Source: Haematobia irritans (Eukaryota; Arthropoda; Insecta; Diptera; Muscidae). From it: a stretch of DNA of 64,000 nucleotides. Shown piece after piece: positions 10,994 through 22,744 of this stretch. Where the stretch lies: positions 151,894,473 to 151,958,472 of the forward strand of contig NC_134399.1 of assembly GCF_050003625.1 (NCBI RefSeq), read 5' to 3'. How positions within the stretch are numbered: position 1 is the first letter of the stretch; every line of letters begins with the position of its first letter. The position numbers and the translations under genes are program-made. The notes below the pieces were generated by a model. The model was given only the letters and a program-made list of their open reading frames with translations. It ran no database searches and was not told the origin of the DNA.

Positions 10994-11117
10994 AACCCAT
11001 ACCACACTACACGAATGCTGTTGCTGGATTTTTTCGGGAGAATTTGAATTCCTTGTGATTCTATTTATTTGTTTTGAGGCTGTTTTTTATGTGTATTAAA
11101 ACAATATCAACAGTAAT

Positions 11118-12491
11118 CCCTGCCAGCATTTCAAAGTTCCATTTCATCTTCATCGCTACCACAGACTCGTAAATGTCACTACAACCATCCTACTGTGATG
11201 GGGGGCAGCATATCATAAAGTACAAAATGTACTTCATACATGTATTTTGCCATCACTACTTTTACAAAAGCCATTTTATTTTTTGTGAAACGCCAAGCGC
11301 AACCAGCTTGCAACATGTAACTCGCTACTTCCCTGCCAACATTTTTTGAATTTGGGGACTCTTTTGAGAATCCCCACTACGTCGAAAACAATCATATACG
11401 ACATCAAAAACTCGTCGGAAAAGCGCCGTCACTATTGAGAAGTTGTACCACGCCAAGTTACTACAAAAATGTTTCGCATGAGTGCAATTATTAGGTGCCT
11501 TTATAGATCAATTTAGAACGACGCCAATAAGGGACCCTCCAAACAATCAGAAAAAGTGCATTTTAAGATAGTTGTAAAAGAATCATTGTGGTCGAGTAAA
11601 ACACGTTTGTTTAGATATTTATTAATTTGATTAAACATTTACAAATTCTTAAATATGTAACATTTATACCACTATCACATTACATTTAACATAATTTTTG
11701 GCATTAATGATGATGTTGAGTTACAAGTAGCGAGTTACATGTTGCTGCGTCTATCAACCAGTGTTTTTATTCCATGGAGGCAGCGTGTCTGTAAAATATC
11801 TGAAAAACAATCACTTTATTCCATTTGGAAAATCACCAAATTGTTCACCAATATACCTTTCACAATTTTAAGCGTATAATCTATGTTTTCAGAACTTTAT
11901 TTTCGTTTTTATTTAATTAAAATATAACAAGCTGGTTGCGCTTGGCGTTTCACAAAAAAAATGGCTTTTTTAACAGTAGGGATGGCAAATTACTTGCATG
12001 TACTTTTTGATGTACCTTTTCATGATGGTTGAAGTGACATTTACGAGTCTGTGGTAACGATGAGGTTGAAATGGAACTTTGAAATGCTGGCAGGGTTGTA
12101 ACTCTACATCATCATTAATGCAAAAAATTATGTTAAATGTGATGTGATAGTGGTATAAATGTTATATTTTTAAGAATTTGTAAATGATTAATCAAATTAA
12201 TAAATATCTAAACAAACGTGTTTTACTCGACCACAATGATTCTTTTACCACTATCTTAAAATGTGCTTTTTCTGATTGTTTGGAGGGTCTCTTATTGGCG
12301 TCGTTCTAAATTTATCTATAAAGGCACCTATTAATTGCACTCATGCGAAACCTTTTTGTAGTAACTTGGCGTGGTACAACTTCTCAATAGTGACGGCGCT
12401 TTTCCGACGAGTTTTTGATATCGTATATGATTGTTTTCGACGTACTGGGGATTCTCAGAAGCGCCCCCAAATTCAAAAAATGTTGGCAGGG
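11118..12491. mobile_element. CCCTGCCA-ended element, outer copy, interrupted
   Basis: It starts CCCTGCCAGCATTTCAAAG and ends AAAAAATGTTGGCAGGG, flanked by AT on both sides (11116-11117, 12492-12493). It is interrupted at 11331-12095 by a second copy in the opposite orientation. The left part also lacks about 190 bp of interior compared with intact copies. The termini match imperfectly over 14 bp (CCCTGCCA[G/A]CATTT). No conserved frame: open frames in different copies are not shared. Confidence 0.8.
11331..12095 (-). mobile_element. CCCTGCCA-ended element nested in its own family (765 bp)
   Basis: The full-length copy is inserted in reverse inside 11118-12491. The filled site reads CGCTACTT / TTGTAACTC, while other copies have continuous CGCTACTTGTAACTC. 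This shows directly that the target duplication is the 2 bp TT. Confidence 0.85.
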
Positions 12492-12524
12492 ATAATACAT
12501 TTTGAGTTTTACTTGGAGTAACTA

Positions 12525-13313
12525 CCCTGCCAGCATTTCAAAGTTCCATTTCATCTTCATCGCTACCACAGACTCGTAAATGTCACTACAACCATCCTAC
12601 TGTGATGGGGGGCAGCATATCATAAAGTACAAAATGTACTTCATACATGTATTTTGCCATCACTACTTTTACAAAAGCCATTTTATTTTTTGTGAAATGC
12701 CAAGCGCAACCAGCTTGTTATATTTTATTTAAATAAAAACGAAAATAAAGTTCTGAAAACATAGATTTTACGCTTAAAATTGTGAAAGGTATATTGGTGA
12801 ACAATTTTTGATTTTCCAAATGGAATAAAGTGATTGTTTTTCAAATATTTTACAGACACGCTGCCTCCATCGAATAAAAACACTGGCTGATAGACGCTGC
12901 AACATGTAACTCGCTACTTGTAACTCTACCTCATCATTAATGCAAAAAATTATGTTAAATGTGATGTGATAGTGGTATAAATGTTATATTTTTAAGAATT
13001 TGTAAATAATTAATCAAATTATTTAATATCTAAACAAACGTGTTTTACTCGACCACAATGATTCTTTTACCACTATCTTAAAATGTGCTTTTTCTGATTG
13101 TTTGGAGGGTCTCTTATTGGCGTCGTTCTAAATTGATCTATAAGGGCACCTAATAATTGCACTCATGCGAAACCTTTTTGTAGTAACTTGGCGTGGTACA
13201 ACTTCTCAATAGTGACGGCGCTTTTCCGACGAGTTTTTGATATCTTATATGATTGTTTTCAACGTACTGGGGATTCTCAGAAGCGCCCCCAAATTCAAAA
13301 AATGTTGGCAGGG
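12525..13313 (+). mobile_element. CCCTGCCA-ended element, intact copy (789 bp)
   Basis: Both termini are present and TA flanks it on each side (12523-12524, 13314-13315). It gives the best uninterrupted reference for the family in this window. Confidence 0.85.
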
Positions 13314-13540
13314 TAGTAATAAATATTTACAACAAATAAAATATAGCAAATAGAAGCAGTAATTTGTTGGCTATTTTTTATTTTTTTATTTTAATTTCTG
13401 TCAAAAAGTGCTAGTTAATAATTTGTAAAATTTACAAAGTTTATTGCATGATTTATCAACGACATCCTTTTGACAATTTTAAGGAGTCTTCTATGCGTTG
13501 ATTGCCAAAAAAAAACTCCTAAAGTCGAATTTCATACTAA

Positions 13541-15083
13541 TCCTGCCAGCATTTCAATGTTCCATTTCATCCTCATCCCCTGCCAGCATTTCAAAGTTCC
13601 ATTTCAACCTCATCGTTACCACAGACTCGTAAATGTCACTTCAACCATCATGAAAAGGTACATCAAAAAGTACATGCAAGTAATTTGCCATCCCTACTGT
13701 AAAAAAAGCCATTTTTTTGTGAAACGCCAAGCGCAACCAGCTTGTTATATTTTAATTAAATAAAAACGAAAATAAAGTTCTGAAAACATAGATTATACGC
13801 TTAAAATTGTGAAAGGTATATTGGTGAACAATTTGGTGATTTTCCAAATGGAATAAAGTGATTGTTTTTCAGATATTTTACAGACACGCTGCCTCCATGG
13901 AATAAAAACACTGGTTGATAGACGCAGCAACATGTAACTCGCTACTTGTAACTCAACATCATCATTAATGCCAAAAACTATGTTAAATGTAATGTGATAG
14001 TGGTATAAATGTTATATTTTTAAGAATTTGTAAATGTTTAATCAAATTAATAAATATCTAAACAAACGTGTTTTACTCGACCACAATGATTCTTTTACAA
14101 CTATCTTAAAATGCACTTTTTCTGATTGTTTGGAGGGTCCCTTATTGGCGTCGTTCTAAATTGATCTATAAAGGCACCTAATAATTGCACTCATGAGAAA
14201 CATTTTTGTAGTAACTTGGCGTGGTACAACTTCTCAATAGTGACGGCGCTTTTCCGACGTGTTTTTGATGTCGTATATGATTGTTTTCGACGTAGTGGGG
14301 ATTCTCAAAAGAGTCCCCAAATTCAAAAAATGTTGGCAGGGTCGCTACCACAGACTCGTAAGTGACACTGCAACAATCGCCAACTGTGATATTATTTTGC
14401 CATCACTATTCGCATGAAAGTATTTTGCCATCACTATTGTTACAAGAGCCATTTTATATTTTGTGAAACACCAAGCGCAACTGGCTTATTATAATTTATT
14501 TCAATGAAAACGAAAATAAAGTGCTGGAAACATAGTTATTACGCTTAAAATTGTGAAAAGTAAATTGGTGAACAATTTTTGACTTTCCAAATGGAATAAA
14601 GTGATAGTTTTTCAAACATTTTTCAAGACACACTGTCTCCATTGGAAATAAAAGTACTGGCTGATAGACGCTACAACATTTAACTTACAACTTGTAACTC
14701 AACATCAATCTCTTATTAATGCATAAAAATGTGATGTGATAGTCGTATAAATGTTATATTTATGAGAATTTATAAATGTTTCATAAAATTAATAAACATC
14801 TAAATAATAGTGTTTTACTTGACCACAATGATTCTTTTACAACTATCTTAAAATGCACTTTGTCTGATTGTTTGAAGGGGCTCTTATTGGCGTCCTTCTA
14901 AATGTATCCAGAAGGGCTCCTAATAATTGCACTCATGCGATACTTTTTTGTAGTAACTTGGCGTGGTACAACTTCTCAATAGTGACGGCGCTTTTCCGAG
15001 GAGTTTTGGATATCGTATACGACTGTTTTCGACGTAGTGGGGATTCTCTGAAGCGCCCCCAAATTCAAAAAATGTTGGCAGGG
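13541..15083 (+). mobile_element. CCCTGCCA-ended element, outer copy, interrupted
   Basis: The first base is changed (TCCTGCCA), the right end is intact, and AA flanks both ends (13539-13540, 15084-15085). Only the first 37 bp precede the nested copy at 13578. The rest, from 14342 on, is more diverged than the nested copy, as expected for an older host element. Confidence 0.8.
13578..14341 (+). mobile_element. CCCTGCCA-ended element nested in same orientation (764 bp)
   Basis: The filled site reads CCTCATC / TCGCTACC and intact relatives read TCATCGCTACC, so the duplication is TC. Both termini are complete. Confidence 0.85.
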
Positions 15084-15178
15084 AATATGTTAGGTTAATT
15101 GTATGCTTTTATAGCATAGTTCTTGACAATTTTTTCTTTGTGTGTGCTTAACAATTCTTGACATTTTTTCAGATTTAA

Positions 15179-15292
15179 GATTCTTTACAAACACAGATAT
15201 TTCGTCCAGATAAGCTTATAGTGTGCACAATATATGGGATATGTTCGACACGAGCACTGTCGTCCGGAATAACTGATAGTCTGTAAAGCGCA
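15179..15292 (+). repeat. Internally deleted Harbinger-like MITE next to the RpS10 promoter
   Basis: The piece runs from TTCTTTACAAACACAGATAT to the right terminus CTGTAAAGCGCA and lacks the central ~120 bp. It ends about 125 bp upstream of the predicted RpS10 transcription start. Confidence 0.75.
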
Positions 15293-15412
15293 TGTTCTTC
15301 TTTCGTTAAGTTTTGTTCGACAACTCATTACCGCCACCTAGCAGTACATAGCATTACTAACTTGACAGCTGCCAAATTTGACAGCTTCAAAAGGCTGGAA
15401 CTGTCAACTCGA

Positions 15413-15453
15413 TTTTCCTTTCTTTCCGGTGACTGCTCCACAGAAGACGCTAA
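15413..15453 (+). promoter_or_regulatory. RpS10: RpS10 pyrimidine-tract (TCT/TOP) start and non-coding exon 1
   Basis: TTTTCCTTTCTTTCC at 15413-15427 is the polypyrimidine initiator expected for fly ribosomal protein genes, which start at a C inside the tract and give a TOP mRNA. Exon 1 then ends CGCTAA with donor GTACGT at 15454. No TATA box is seen, as expected for this promoter class. Confidence 0.75.
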
Positions 15454-15812
15454 GTACGTGAAATTTTTCAAAAAAATCAATAAAAATCGAAACAATCAAT
15501 GGATAATGCAGTGAAAAAATATTTGATAAAATTAGTTAACTAATTTCGCGATATATTCATCGATTTTGTTTACATATATCAGAAGATAACCATGAGTGTT
15601 GATTTCCTGTGATATATGGATTTTGCTTTTTATGTTTTATGCGAGTTTCCGATTCGATACCCATGGATTTATGAATTTGTTTACTTTTGTGCAGTTCCTC
15701 CTTAAAATGAACACTAGCCTTTTTACACGAATTTGTTGTTTACAAAAAATGGGAAACGCCTCTAACCATAATATGAGTATAACTAATTGATGCGTATTCT
15801 TCCCTTTTTAGG

Positions 15813-16286
15813 ATGTTTATGCCAAAGGCTCATCGTGTCGCTATTTACGAATACCTCTTCAAAGAGGGTGTTATCGTAGCCAAAAAGGATACCCATGCTC
15901 CCAAGCATCCTGAACTCGAGAGCATCCCCAACTTGCATGTCATCAAAACATTGCAGTCCCTTCATTCCCGTGGGTTGGTCAAGGAACAATTCGCCTGGAG
16001 ACATTACTACTGGTACTTGACCAATGAGGGCATTGAATTCTTGCGCAGTTACTTGCATTTGCCACCCGAAATTGTTCCTGCCACATTGAAACGCCCCACC
16101 AGACCCGAGACAGTACGTCCCCGCCCAGCTGCTGCTGGACAGCGTTCTGCTGATGCCAGCAAAACTGGTGAAGATCGTTCTGCTTACAGACGTGCTCCTG
16201 GTGGTGCTGACAAGAAGGGTGATGTTGGCCCTGGCGCTGGTGATGTTGAATTCCGTGGTGGATTTGGTCGTGGTCGTCCCCAATAA
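15813..16286 (+). CDS. RpS10: 40S ribosomal protein S10 (RpS10)
   Basis: The 157-residue protein is an eS10 protein of the small ribosomal subunit, located at the head of the 40S near the mRNA entry side. The N-terminal winged-helix region (residues 1-100) is well preserved ([19 protein letters not shown], then [20 protein letters not shown]). The tail is basic and glycine-rich and ends [10 protein letters not shown], as usual. Length is close to the usual ~160. The coding part is a single exon. A 358 bp intron (15454-15811) ends TTCCCTTTTTAG one base before ATG and splits off the 5' UTR, so this is a real gene and not a retrocopy. A variant poly-A signal ATTAAA lies at 16445-16450. Flies often carry two S10 paralogues; which one this is cannot be decided here. 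Confidence 0.95.
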   Translation: MFMPKAHRVAIYEYLFKEGVIVAKKDTHAPKHPELESIPNLHVIKTLQSLHSRGLVKEQFAWRHYYWYLTNEGIEFLRSYLHLPPEIVPATLKRPTRPETVRPRPAAAGQRSADASKTGEDRSAYRRAPGGADKKGDVGPGAGDVEFRGGFGRGRPQ

Positions 16287-17450
16287 ATCAATGGAAGGTG
16301 GTGATTGTGTAAATCATCATTAACCGCCTAGATGTAAATCTTTTTAATTTGATAAAAAGAAATGTTTTCTATTTTAAACGATAACAACCAGGAAAATACA
16401 AAAAGAGTGTAAAAATCTACAAAAAAAATGTTGATTGCAAAATTATTAAATGAACAATAAGTGCGGGTAAAATAATTGCATGTAAAATGGAGTGTTGTCC
16501 CAAAAGTGAGTTTTGTTTATTTCACCACAACGTAAACAAATGAAAACGTGACATACGCAGTGGAGGAAGTGTATGATGCCAAAAGATATAGTGGTTTAGA
16601 GTAAATATTTAGAATTTCGAAGGGATTTATGGAAAATTGTTTTATAACTGACACACGACGAACAACCATTTCCTTCACACTCTAATCTCAATCTTAATCT
16701 ATAATAAGCGCTACTTCAAAAAAATGGGACTTGGTTTGCATTTATATCAGCATTGTTAGGACGCTAATCGAAAAATACAAATGGCAAGAATTGATCCAGA
16801 TCCATTGTGTGAGCTTTTTTATATATTTCAACATGTGTCTCCCGACTATTCGTATTAATGTATGGATATCGCCTTAAAATCTTGTAGCAACACAACCAAT
16901 CTTATTGCTGAGTGAAGATTTTTTTTAGACAAATCCAGATCAAGACAATGAATTCGTAAACCAGAACAAGGTTTATGGATGGATAGAATTAGTGTGTATT
17001 GCCATGTTTTGATCCAACAAAATTTGTACTCTGATATATTGAAAAGGTATTACGTTCGCACATAACGTTAATAGGAATTTTACAAACAGTGTGGTAAAGC
17101 CTAGATCCCTATTGGTGTCGTATCATAATTAAATAGTGCTATGGATTTATGTGTAGATCAAAAGCAAAACTTGTGGAGCAATCTTCAATCTTTCTTGGAA
17201 CTTTGGCATGAGACTCGGCCAAATCTGGTTAAAACTGTTTGTTGGCTTGAGATAAAGTGGTGCAATGGTTACCATATCCGTATTGCATTCAAGGGTCGTA
17301 TGTTCAATCTCAATTTGGTGCTAAAGTTTTTCAGCGATATTTTACCTGCTCTCTGTAATGACAATGGCATGATTGTTTCAAAGCTGATCTAAGATGTTTA
17401 AAAACAAAATATAACCATACCATAGTCTTTCATCATACCATGTGTATATC

Positions 17451-18119
17451 CATTGGCGTAGCTAGGGGGTCCTGGAAGGTGCTAAGACACTACCAGAAAT
17501 ATTTAGCCACAATTTTTTTAAATCGGCATGCATTTGAATTCGAGCAATTCGAAATAAGATCAATATATTTAAAGCCGATATAAATATATGTAGGGGATGC
17601 ATTAAATATTATCTGAAGAGAATCGTCAGAACTTTTATACACGTAAATTAAAGGATATCAGGCGAATTCCAGGATCATTCCCCATCAAGTTATAATAAAA
17701 TTTGTAGCAAACAGATACAGTATTATTCTGCTTTCGCAGATCTACTTTTGATTATTGCGGCTAAACTCGAACTTAATACCCACCTTTAGGAAAACTTCTA
17801 GATGTGATAATTCATTTTACATATATGCCGCCGTGGTCGCGGGTTAAACTCCCAAAAATGCGTCAACTTTTTTCATTTTAAATTTGTGAGTCGAAATTTG
17901 TTAACAACAATATTTACAGTGCAGTAGACATAATAATTTAGGGAGAAACTATTAAAGAAACCTTCTTAGATGAGGAAAGACTAGATCTTTTTAGTATTTA
18001 AACACCCGACCGTGGACGAGCGACATATAGGCAAATAATATTGTAGTGTTACAAAAGATACATATCAATATCAGCTCGTTTTTGTATCCTACCCTAAGCC
18101 ACCCCTAGCTACGCCAATG
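17451..18119. mobile_element. 669 bp element with CATTGGCGTAGCTAGGGG termini
   Basis: Perfect 18 bp inverted termini CATTGGCGTAGCTAGGGG bound the unit. The terminus resembles hAT-type ends (CA.TGGCGTAGC). The 8 bp flanks (TGTATATC and CTTTTTAA) do not match, so no target duplication supports that assignment. No transposase frame. Confidence 0.65.
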
Positions 18120-18382
18120 CTTTTTAAATATTTTTCCAACCATACTGCAGCCATCAAGAATAACAACATTGGATGCCAAACGCCCGCATCACTAGGTAAA
18201 CGAAAAGAACTGCTGTGAATTATGTAGCGACAGGGCCTTTCCTGTCATCTGTATCATTTGCGTTTTAAAACAAATAAAAAATAATGAATGTACAGATTTA
18301 AAAGAATATTTGTATGAAATCTTATATTTATACAAAGTAGCTACGCATCTATTTTGTACATACATATTCTAACAATCCATTA

Positions 18383-18624
18383 TGCGCTTTACAGATTATC
18401 AGTTATTCCGGACGGAATGTCGGTGTTTGTAAAGAATCTTACAGTGTGTCGGATCGATACGACTTGTCGGCGATGACTAAATAATCGGTAAATATGTTAT
18501 CGATCCCATAAACATGCAGCAGTATCGATTATGCCTTCGGACTTAACTTATAATGTGCAAAATATATGGGATATGTTCGACACGAGCACTGTCGTCCGGA
18601 ATAACTGAAAGTCTGTAAAGCGCA
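18383..18624 (+). mobile_element. Intact 242 bp Harbinger-like MITE with TTA duplication
   Basis: Both terminal inverted repeats are present and TTA flanks each side (18380-18382, 18625-18627). This is the cleanest copy and the basis for the PIF/Harbinger-like call. Confidence 0.8.
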
Positions 18625-18984
18625 TTAATTTAGTAACTTGGAGTGGTACAATCAGTGTTATTGTTGGGAATTTCTGGAAAGTGTGCCACTAAAAGTGTTA
18701 CAACCCATGAAGGGTGAAATCGGTTCAGATTTAGATATAGCCTCTATATATATCTTCCGCCCGATTTATACTCATCACCACAGAGACGAAATTTTAAGTC
18801 TTTTAAATTTTGCGCAGGGAGTAGAATTAGTATTGTAACTATACATGCCAATTTTGGTTGAAATCGGTTCCGATTTAGATATAGCTCCCATATATATCTT
18901 TCGCTCAATTTTCATTCATGAGACCACACAGGTCAAAGTAGTAATCCGATTTACGTGAAATTTTCCGCAAGAAGTAAAATAAAC

Positions 18985-19430
18985 ATAACTGATAGTCTGT
19001 AAAGCGCATTACAGACTATCAGCTATTCCGGACGACAGTGCTCGTGTCGAACATATCCCATATATTGTGCACATTATAAGTTAAGTCCGAAGGCATAATC
19101 GATACTGCTGCATCTTTATGGGATCGATAACACATTTACCGATTATTTAGTCATCGCCGACAAGTCGTATCGATCCGACACACTGTAAGATTCCTAACAA
19201 ACACTGACATTCCGTCCGAAATAACTGATAGTCTGTAAAGCGCAGAACATATCCCATATATGGCCACATTATAAGATAAGTCCGAAGGCATAATCGATAC
19301 TGCTGCATGTTTATGGGATCGATAACTCATGTACCGATTATTGAGTCCTCGCCGACAATTCGTATCGATTGGCGACACTGTAAGATTCTTTACAAACACA
19401 GACATTCCGTCCGGGAAAAACTTATACTCT
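18985..19430 (-). repeat. Two tandem Harbinger-like MITE copies in reverse
   Basis: A right terminus at 18985-19008 is followed by a nearly whole copy to 19244 and then directly by a second, more diverged copy ending near 19430. Shared junctions lacking intact TGCGC ends suggest recombination or one copy inserting in another. Confidence 0.7.
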
Positions 19431-20291
19431 GGACGGCGAATTAATTACACAATATAACCATAGCGATAGACGAAACATTTTTACCGCGAAGACAAATACA
19501 ATAAGCTTGTCGGCAAAAAATTACCATTTTTTTGTTTCCGAGAGTTTTTGATGCCAATATAGCATGCTTTTTCATTACTTAATAATGAAGATGAATAAAA
19601 CATTTAATAACTACACCCAGAGAAATGGTTGGTTGCAATTCGATCATTACAATGAGGAAATGATGTCAGTAACTTATTTTTTGTTACAAGAACAATGTTT
19701 TGATTATTTTCCCCATTATACATCCAACATGACCATAAAAAACTTCACAGCATCAAAACGAAATTCCCATAACCATTCAATTGGTTACAATAACCAATGA
19801 CGATAAATTTGGTTTTATGCTGCATAAAATTGTTGAGCTAACCACCAGCATAGTGAGGCCTACATCATGGGAATCAACAAATGATTGGTACAACCAAAAG
19901 TTGAGTATACTAATAGAATCTTAGTTCAATTATAGGACGGGCGTAAGGTAGTTGTTGCAACAAATAAATATTTATATCAACATCGACATGGTAAATGGTA
20001 TGACGCTACAAAATTTGCAAAACGGGGAACAGCAATTACTTGATAATAGTCTGCAATACATTGAATAAAGTTTATCCCATAAAAAAGAAGTTGCCTTCAG
20101 GTAAGTATCGCACCGATTTATAAAAAAGGAATATTACAAAATTTCCATAAAAATTGCAGGCTTCATACACCAACAAACACAAATACTTTTTACGGCAAGC
20201 GAGCTTTTTTTATTGTATTAAGCGCACAGGACGAGCCTAAGTCGATCTGTATTTATATTTAGAGGCTTAAGGAAGAAATTTCTGGCAAGTA

Positions 20292-21187
20292 AAGGGTGAT
20301 TCTTTTGAGGTTAGGATTTTCATGCATTAGTATTTGACAGATCACGTGGGATTTCAGACATGGTGTCAAAGAGAAAGATGCTCAGTATGCTTTGACATTT
20401 CATCATGAATAGACTTACTAACGAGCAACGCTTGCAAATCATTGAATTTTATTACCTAGAAAAGTTGGCAGAAAATCCGCTTTGTTATCGACAAATTCTG
20501 TTCAGCGATGAGGCTCATTTCTGGTTGAATGGCTACGTAAATAAGCAAAATTGCCGCATTTGGAGTGAAGAGCAACCAGAAGCCGTTCAAGAACTGCCCA
20601 TGCATCCCGAAAAATGCACTGTTTGGTGTGGTTTGTACGCTGGTGGAATCATTGGACCGTATTTTTTCAAAGATGCTGTTGGACGCAACGTTACGGTGAA
20701 TGGCGATCGCTATCGTTCGATGCTAACAAACTTTTTGTTGCCAAAAATGGAAGAACTGAACTTGGTTGACATGTGGTTTCAACAAGATGGCGCTACATGC
20801 CACACAGCTCGCGATTCTATGGCCATTTTGAGGGAAAACTTCGGAGAACAATTCATCTCAAGAAATGGACCGGTAAGTTGGCCACCAAGATCATGCGATT
20901 TGACGCCTTTAGACTATTTTTTGTGGGGCTACGTCAAGTCTAAAGTCTACAGAAATAAGCCAGCAACTATTCCAGCTTTGGAAGACAACATTTCCGAAGA
21001 AATTCGGGCTATTCCGGCCGAAATGCTCGAAAAAGTTGCCCAAAATTGGACTTTCCGAATGGACCACCTAAGACGCAGCCGCGGTCAACATTTAAATGAA
21101 ATTATCTTCAAAAAGTAAATGTCATGGACCAAATTTTAGGCGTTTTTTTTTAAAAAAAAGTTATCAAGCTCTTAACAAATCACCCTT
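20292..21187 (+). mobile_element. Mariner-superfamily element, AAGGGTGATT termini, 896 bp
   Basis: It starts AAGGGTGATT, ends AATCACCCTT and is flanked by TA at 20290-20291 and 21188-21189, the Tc1/mariner target. It encodes the shortened transposase at 20405-21118. Full-length relatives are longer, so this is an internal-deletion derivative that keeps both ends. Confidence 0.8.
20405..21118 (+). CDS. Transposase with intact DDE domain but missing DNA-binding half
   Basis: The 237-residue open frame begins MNRLTNEQRLQIIEFYY, the usual start of the helix-turn-helix region of this fly/arthropod transposase group. At residue 18 it jumps directly to LEKLAENPLCYRQILFSDEA, the start of the catalytic domain. 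The frame is kept and roughly 100-130 residues are missing. Catalytic candidates are the Asp in FSDEAHFW, the Asp in FQQDGATCHTA and the Asp in RSCDLTPLDYFLWGY; 36 residues separate the last two. The C-terminus RRSRGQHLNEIIFKK is intact and no stop interrupts it. Without the paired helix-turn-helix motifs it should not bind its own ends specifically. It could act as an inhibitor or simply be a deletion derivative. Confidence 0.8.
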   Translation: MNRLTNEQRLQIIEFYYLEKLAENPLCYRQILFSDEAHFWLNGYVNKQNCRIWSEEQPEAVQELPMHPEKCTVWCGLYAGGIIGPYFFKDAVGRNVTVNGDRYRSMLTNFLLPKMEELNLVDMWFQQDGATCHTARDSMAILRENFGEQFISRNGPVSWPPRSCDLTPLDYFLWGYVKSKVYRNKPATIPALEDNISEEIRAIPAEMLEKVAQNWTFRMDHLRRSRGQHLNEIIFKK

Positions 21188-21708
21188 TATATATTGAATT
21201 AGGTTCTGTAGTTTGACCACATAATTGCAACCTAATAACCATCTGTCATTGGTATACAAACATTACCTATAAAAAATTGTAAATTGTAATGTAAATTGAT
21301 CTCACATATATGTAGATCAAAAGCCTTTGTTGTTAGCACCTTTTGTATTTATTTTCGTAGTTAATTATGATTGTAAATCTTGTAATAAATTAATAAAATC
21401 TCAATATAATTCCTTTCATTTAATATAGAAATTTGGTTAGGATAACAATAAAGAAAATCGAGGGCGGTTACGTCAACAAACAAAACAATTAATTTGAGAT
21501 TGCGACAACCAATGCAAAATGCACTACCATGCAGTTACAATTGCCAAATGTTAGTTGTGCTGACAGATATCATTGATAGTTGATGGAACCACCTGCTTTC
21601 GGTTGGCAAATAATTCGGTTGAGGCAACGAATTTGTTTTCTGGGTGTATTTATTTGTTAAGTTATTTCAAGATATAAGATTGTCCACATGGCTAGGCAAC
21701 AACAATGC

Positions 21709-22475
21709 CCCTGCCAACATTTTTTGAATTTGGGGACTCTTTTGAGAATCCCCACTACGTCGAAAACAACAAAAAAAAAACAACATCAAAAACTCGTCGG
21801 AAAAGCGCCGTCACTATTGAGAAGTTGTACCACGCCAAGTTACTACAAAAATGTTTCGCATGAGTGCAATTATTAGGTGCCTTTATAGATCAATTTAGAA
21901 CGACGCCAATAAGGGACCCTCCAAACAATCAGAAAAAGTGCATTTTAAGATAGTTGTAAAAGAATCATTGTGGTCGAGTAAAACACGTTTGTTTAGATAT
22001 TTATTAATTTGATTAAATATTTACAAATTCTTAAAAATATAACATTTATACCACTATCACATTACATTTAACATAATTTTTGGCATTAATGATGATGTTG
22101 AGTTACAAGTAGCGAGTTACATGTTGCTGCGTCTATCAACCAGTGTTTTTATTCCATGGAAGCAGCCTGTCTGTAAAATATCTGAAAAACAATCACTTTA
22201 TTCCATTTGGAAAATCACCAAATTGTTCACCAATATACCTTTCACAATTTTAAGCGTATAATCTATGTTTTCAGAACTTTATTTTCGTTTTTATTTAATT
22301 AAAATATAACAAGCTGGTTGCGCTTGGCGTTTCACAAAAAAAATGGGTTTTAACAGTAGGGATGGCAAATTACTTGCATGTACTTTTTGATGTACCTTTT
22401 CATGATGGTTGAAGTGACATTTACGAGTCTGTGGTAACGATGAGGTTGAAATGGAACTTTGAAATGCTGGCAGGG
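21709..22475 (-). mobile_element. CCCTGCCA-ended element, isolated copy (767 bp)
   Basis: Both termini are intact and GC flanks each side (21707-21708, 22476-22477). It lies ~6.6 kb from the 11-15 kb cluster, showing that the family moves and is not only a local tandem array. Confidence 0.85.
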
Positions 22476-22744
22476 GCCTAGTAAAATTTGATAAGCGAGG
22501 GTAAAACCATACAATTTTCTGCAAAGGAATTAGAATAGATTTTAATTTGGCGACACTCCGCTAGCTGTCACGGTATTCCGCCGCGGATTTTTGGCTTCCC
22601 ATAAGAAATAAACGTAAACAAGTGTTCGCCTACCGCCTATCGCTATGGTTATATTTACACACTTAGTGTTAACGTCCCACAACGTGTTGATTTGACAAGA
22701 GCGCAACTGGCGCCAGCGCAACGCTCTGGAGCGTCAACATTACC

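Larger units (their letters stand above)
19614..21646. mobile_element. TA-flanked element with CACCCAGA termini hosting a mariner-type insertion
   Basis: The left end is TA/CACCCAGAGAAATGGTTGG and the right end is the inverse of CACCCAGAAAACAAATTCG, followed by TA. Without the inserted 20292-21187 element it is about 1.1 kb. The fold-back element at 62545-62794 has the same TA/CACCCAGAGAA start, so they may be one family. The interior contains repeated AACCAA/TTGGTT motifs and no transposase of its own. Confidence 0.5.

Noticed and set aside
12276..15098. Frames with MFGGSLIGVV / MFEGALIGVL starts in the CCCTGCCA elements
   Set aside because: They are similar only because the elements are copies; the frame is broken in other copies, so no transposase is supported.
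15783..16283. 166-codon frame opposite RpS10
   Set aside because: It is the antisense shadow of the RpS10 coding exon, and low in plausible domains.
17141..17392. 83-codon frame starting MDLCVDQKQNLWSNLQ
   Set aside because: It has a real ATG and gene-like composition, but no recognised motif, no splice context and no homologue I can name. Left unannotated rather than given a function.
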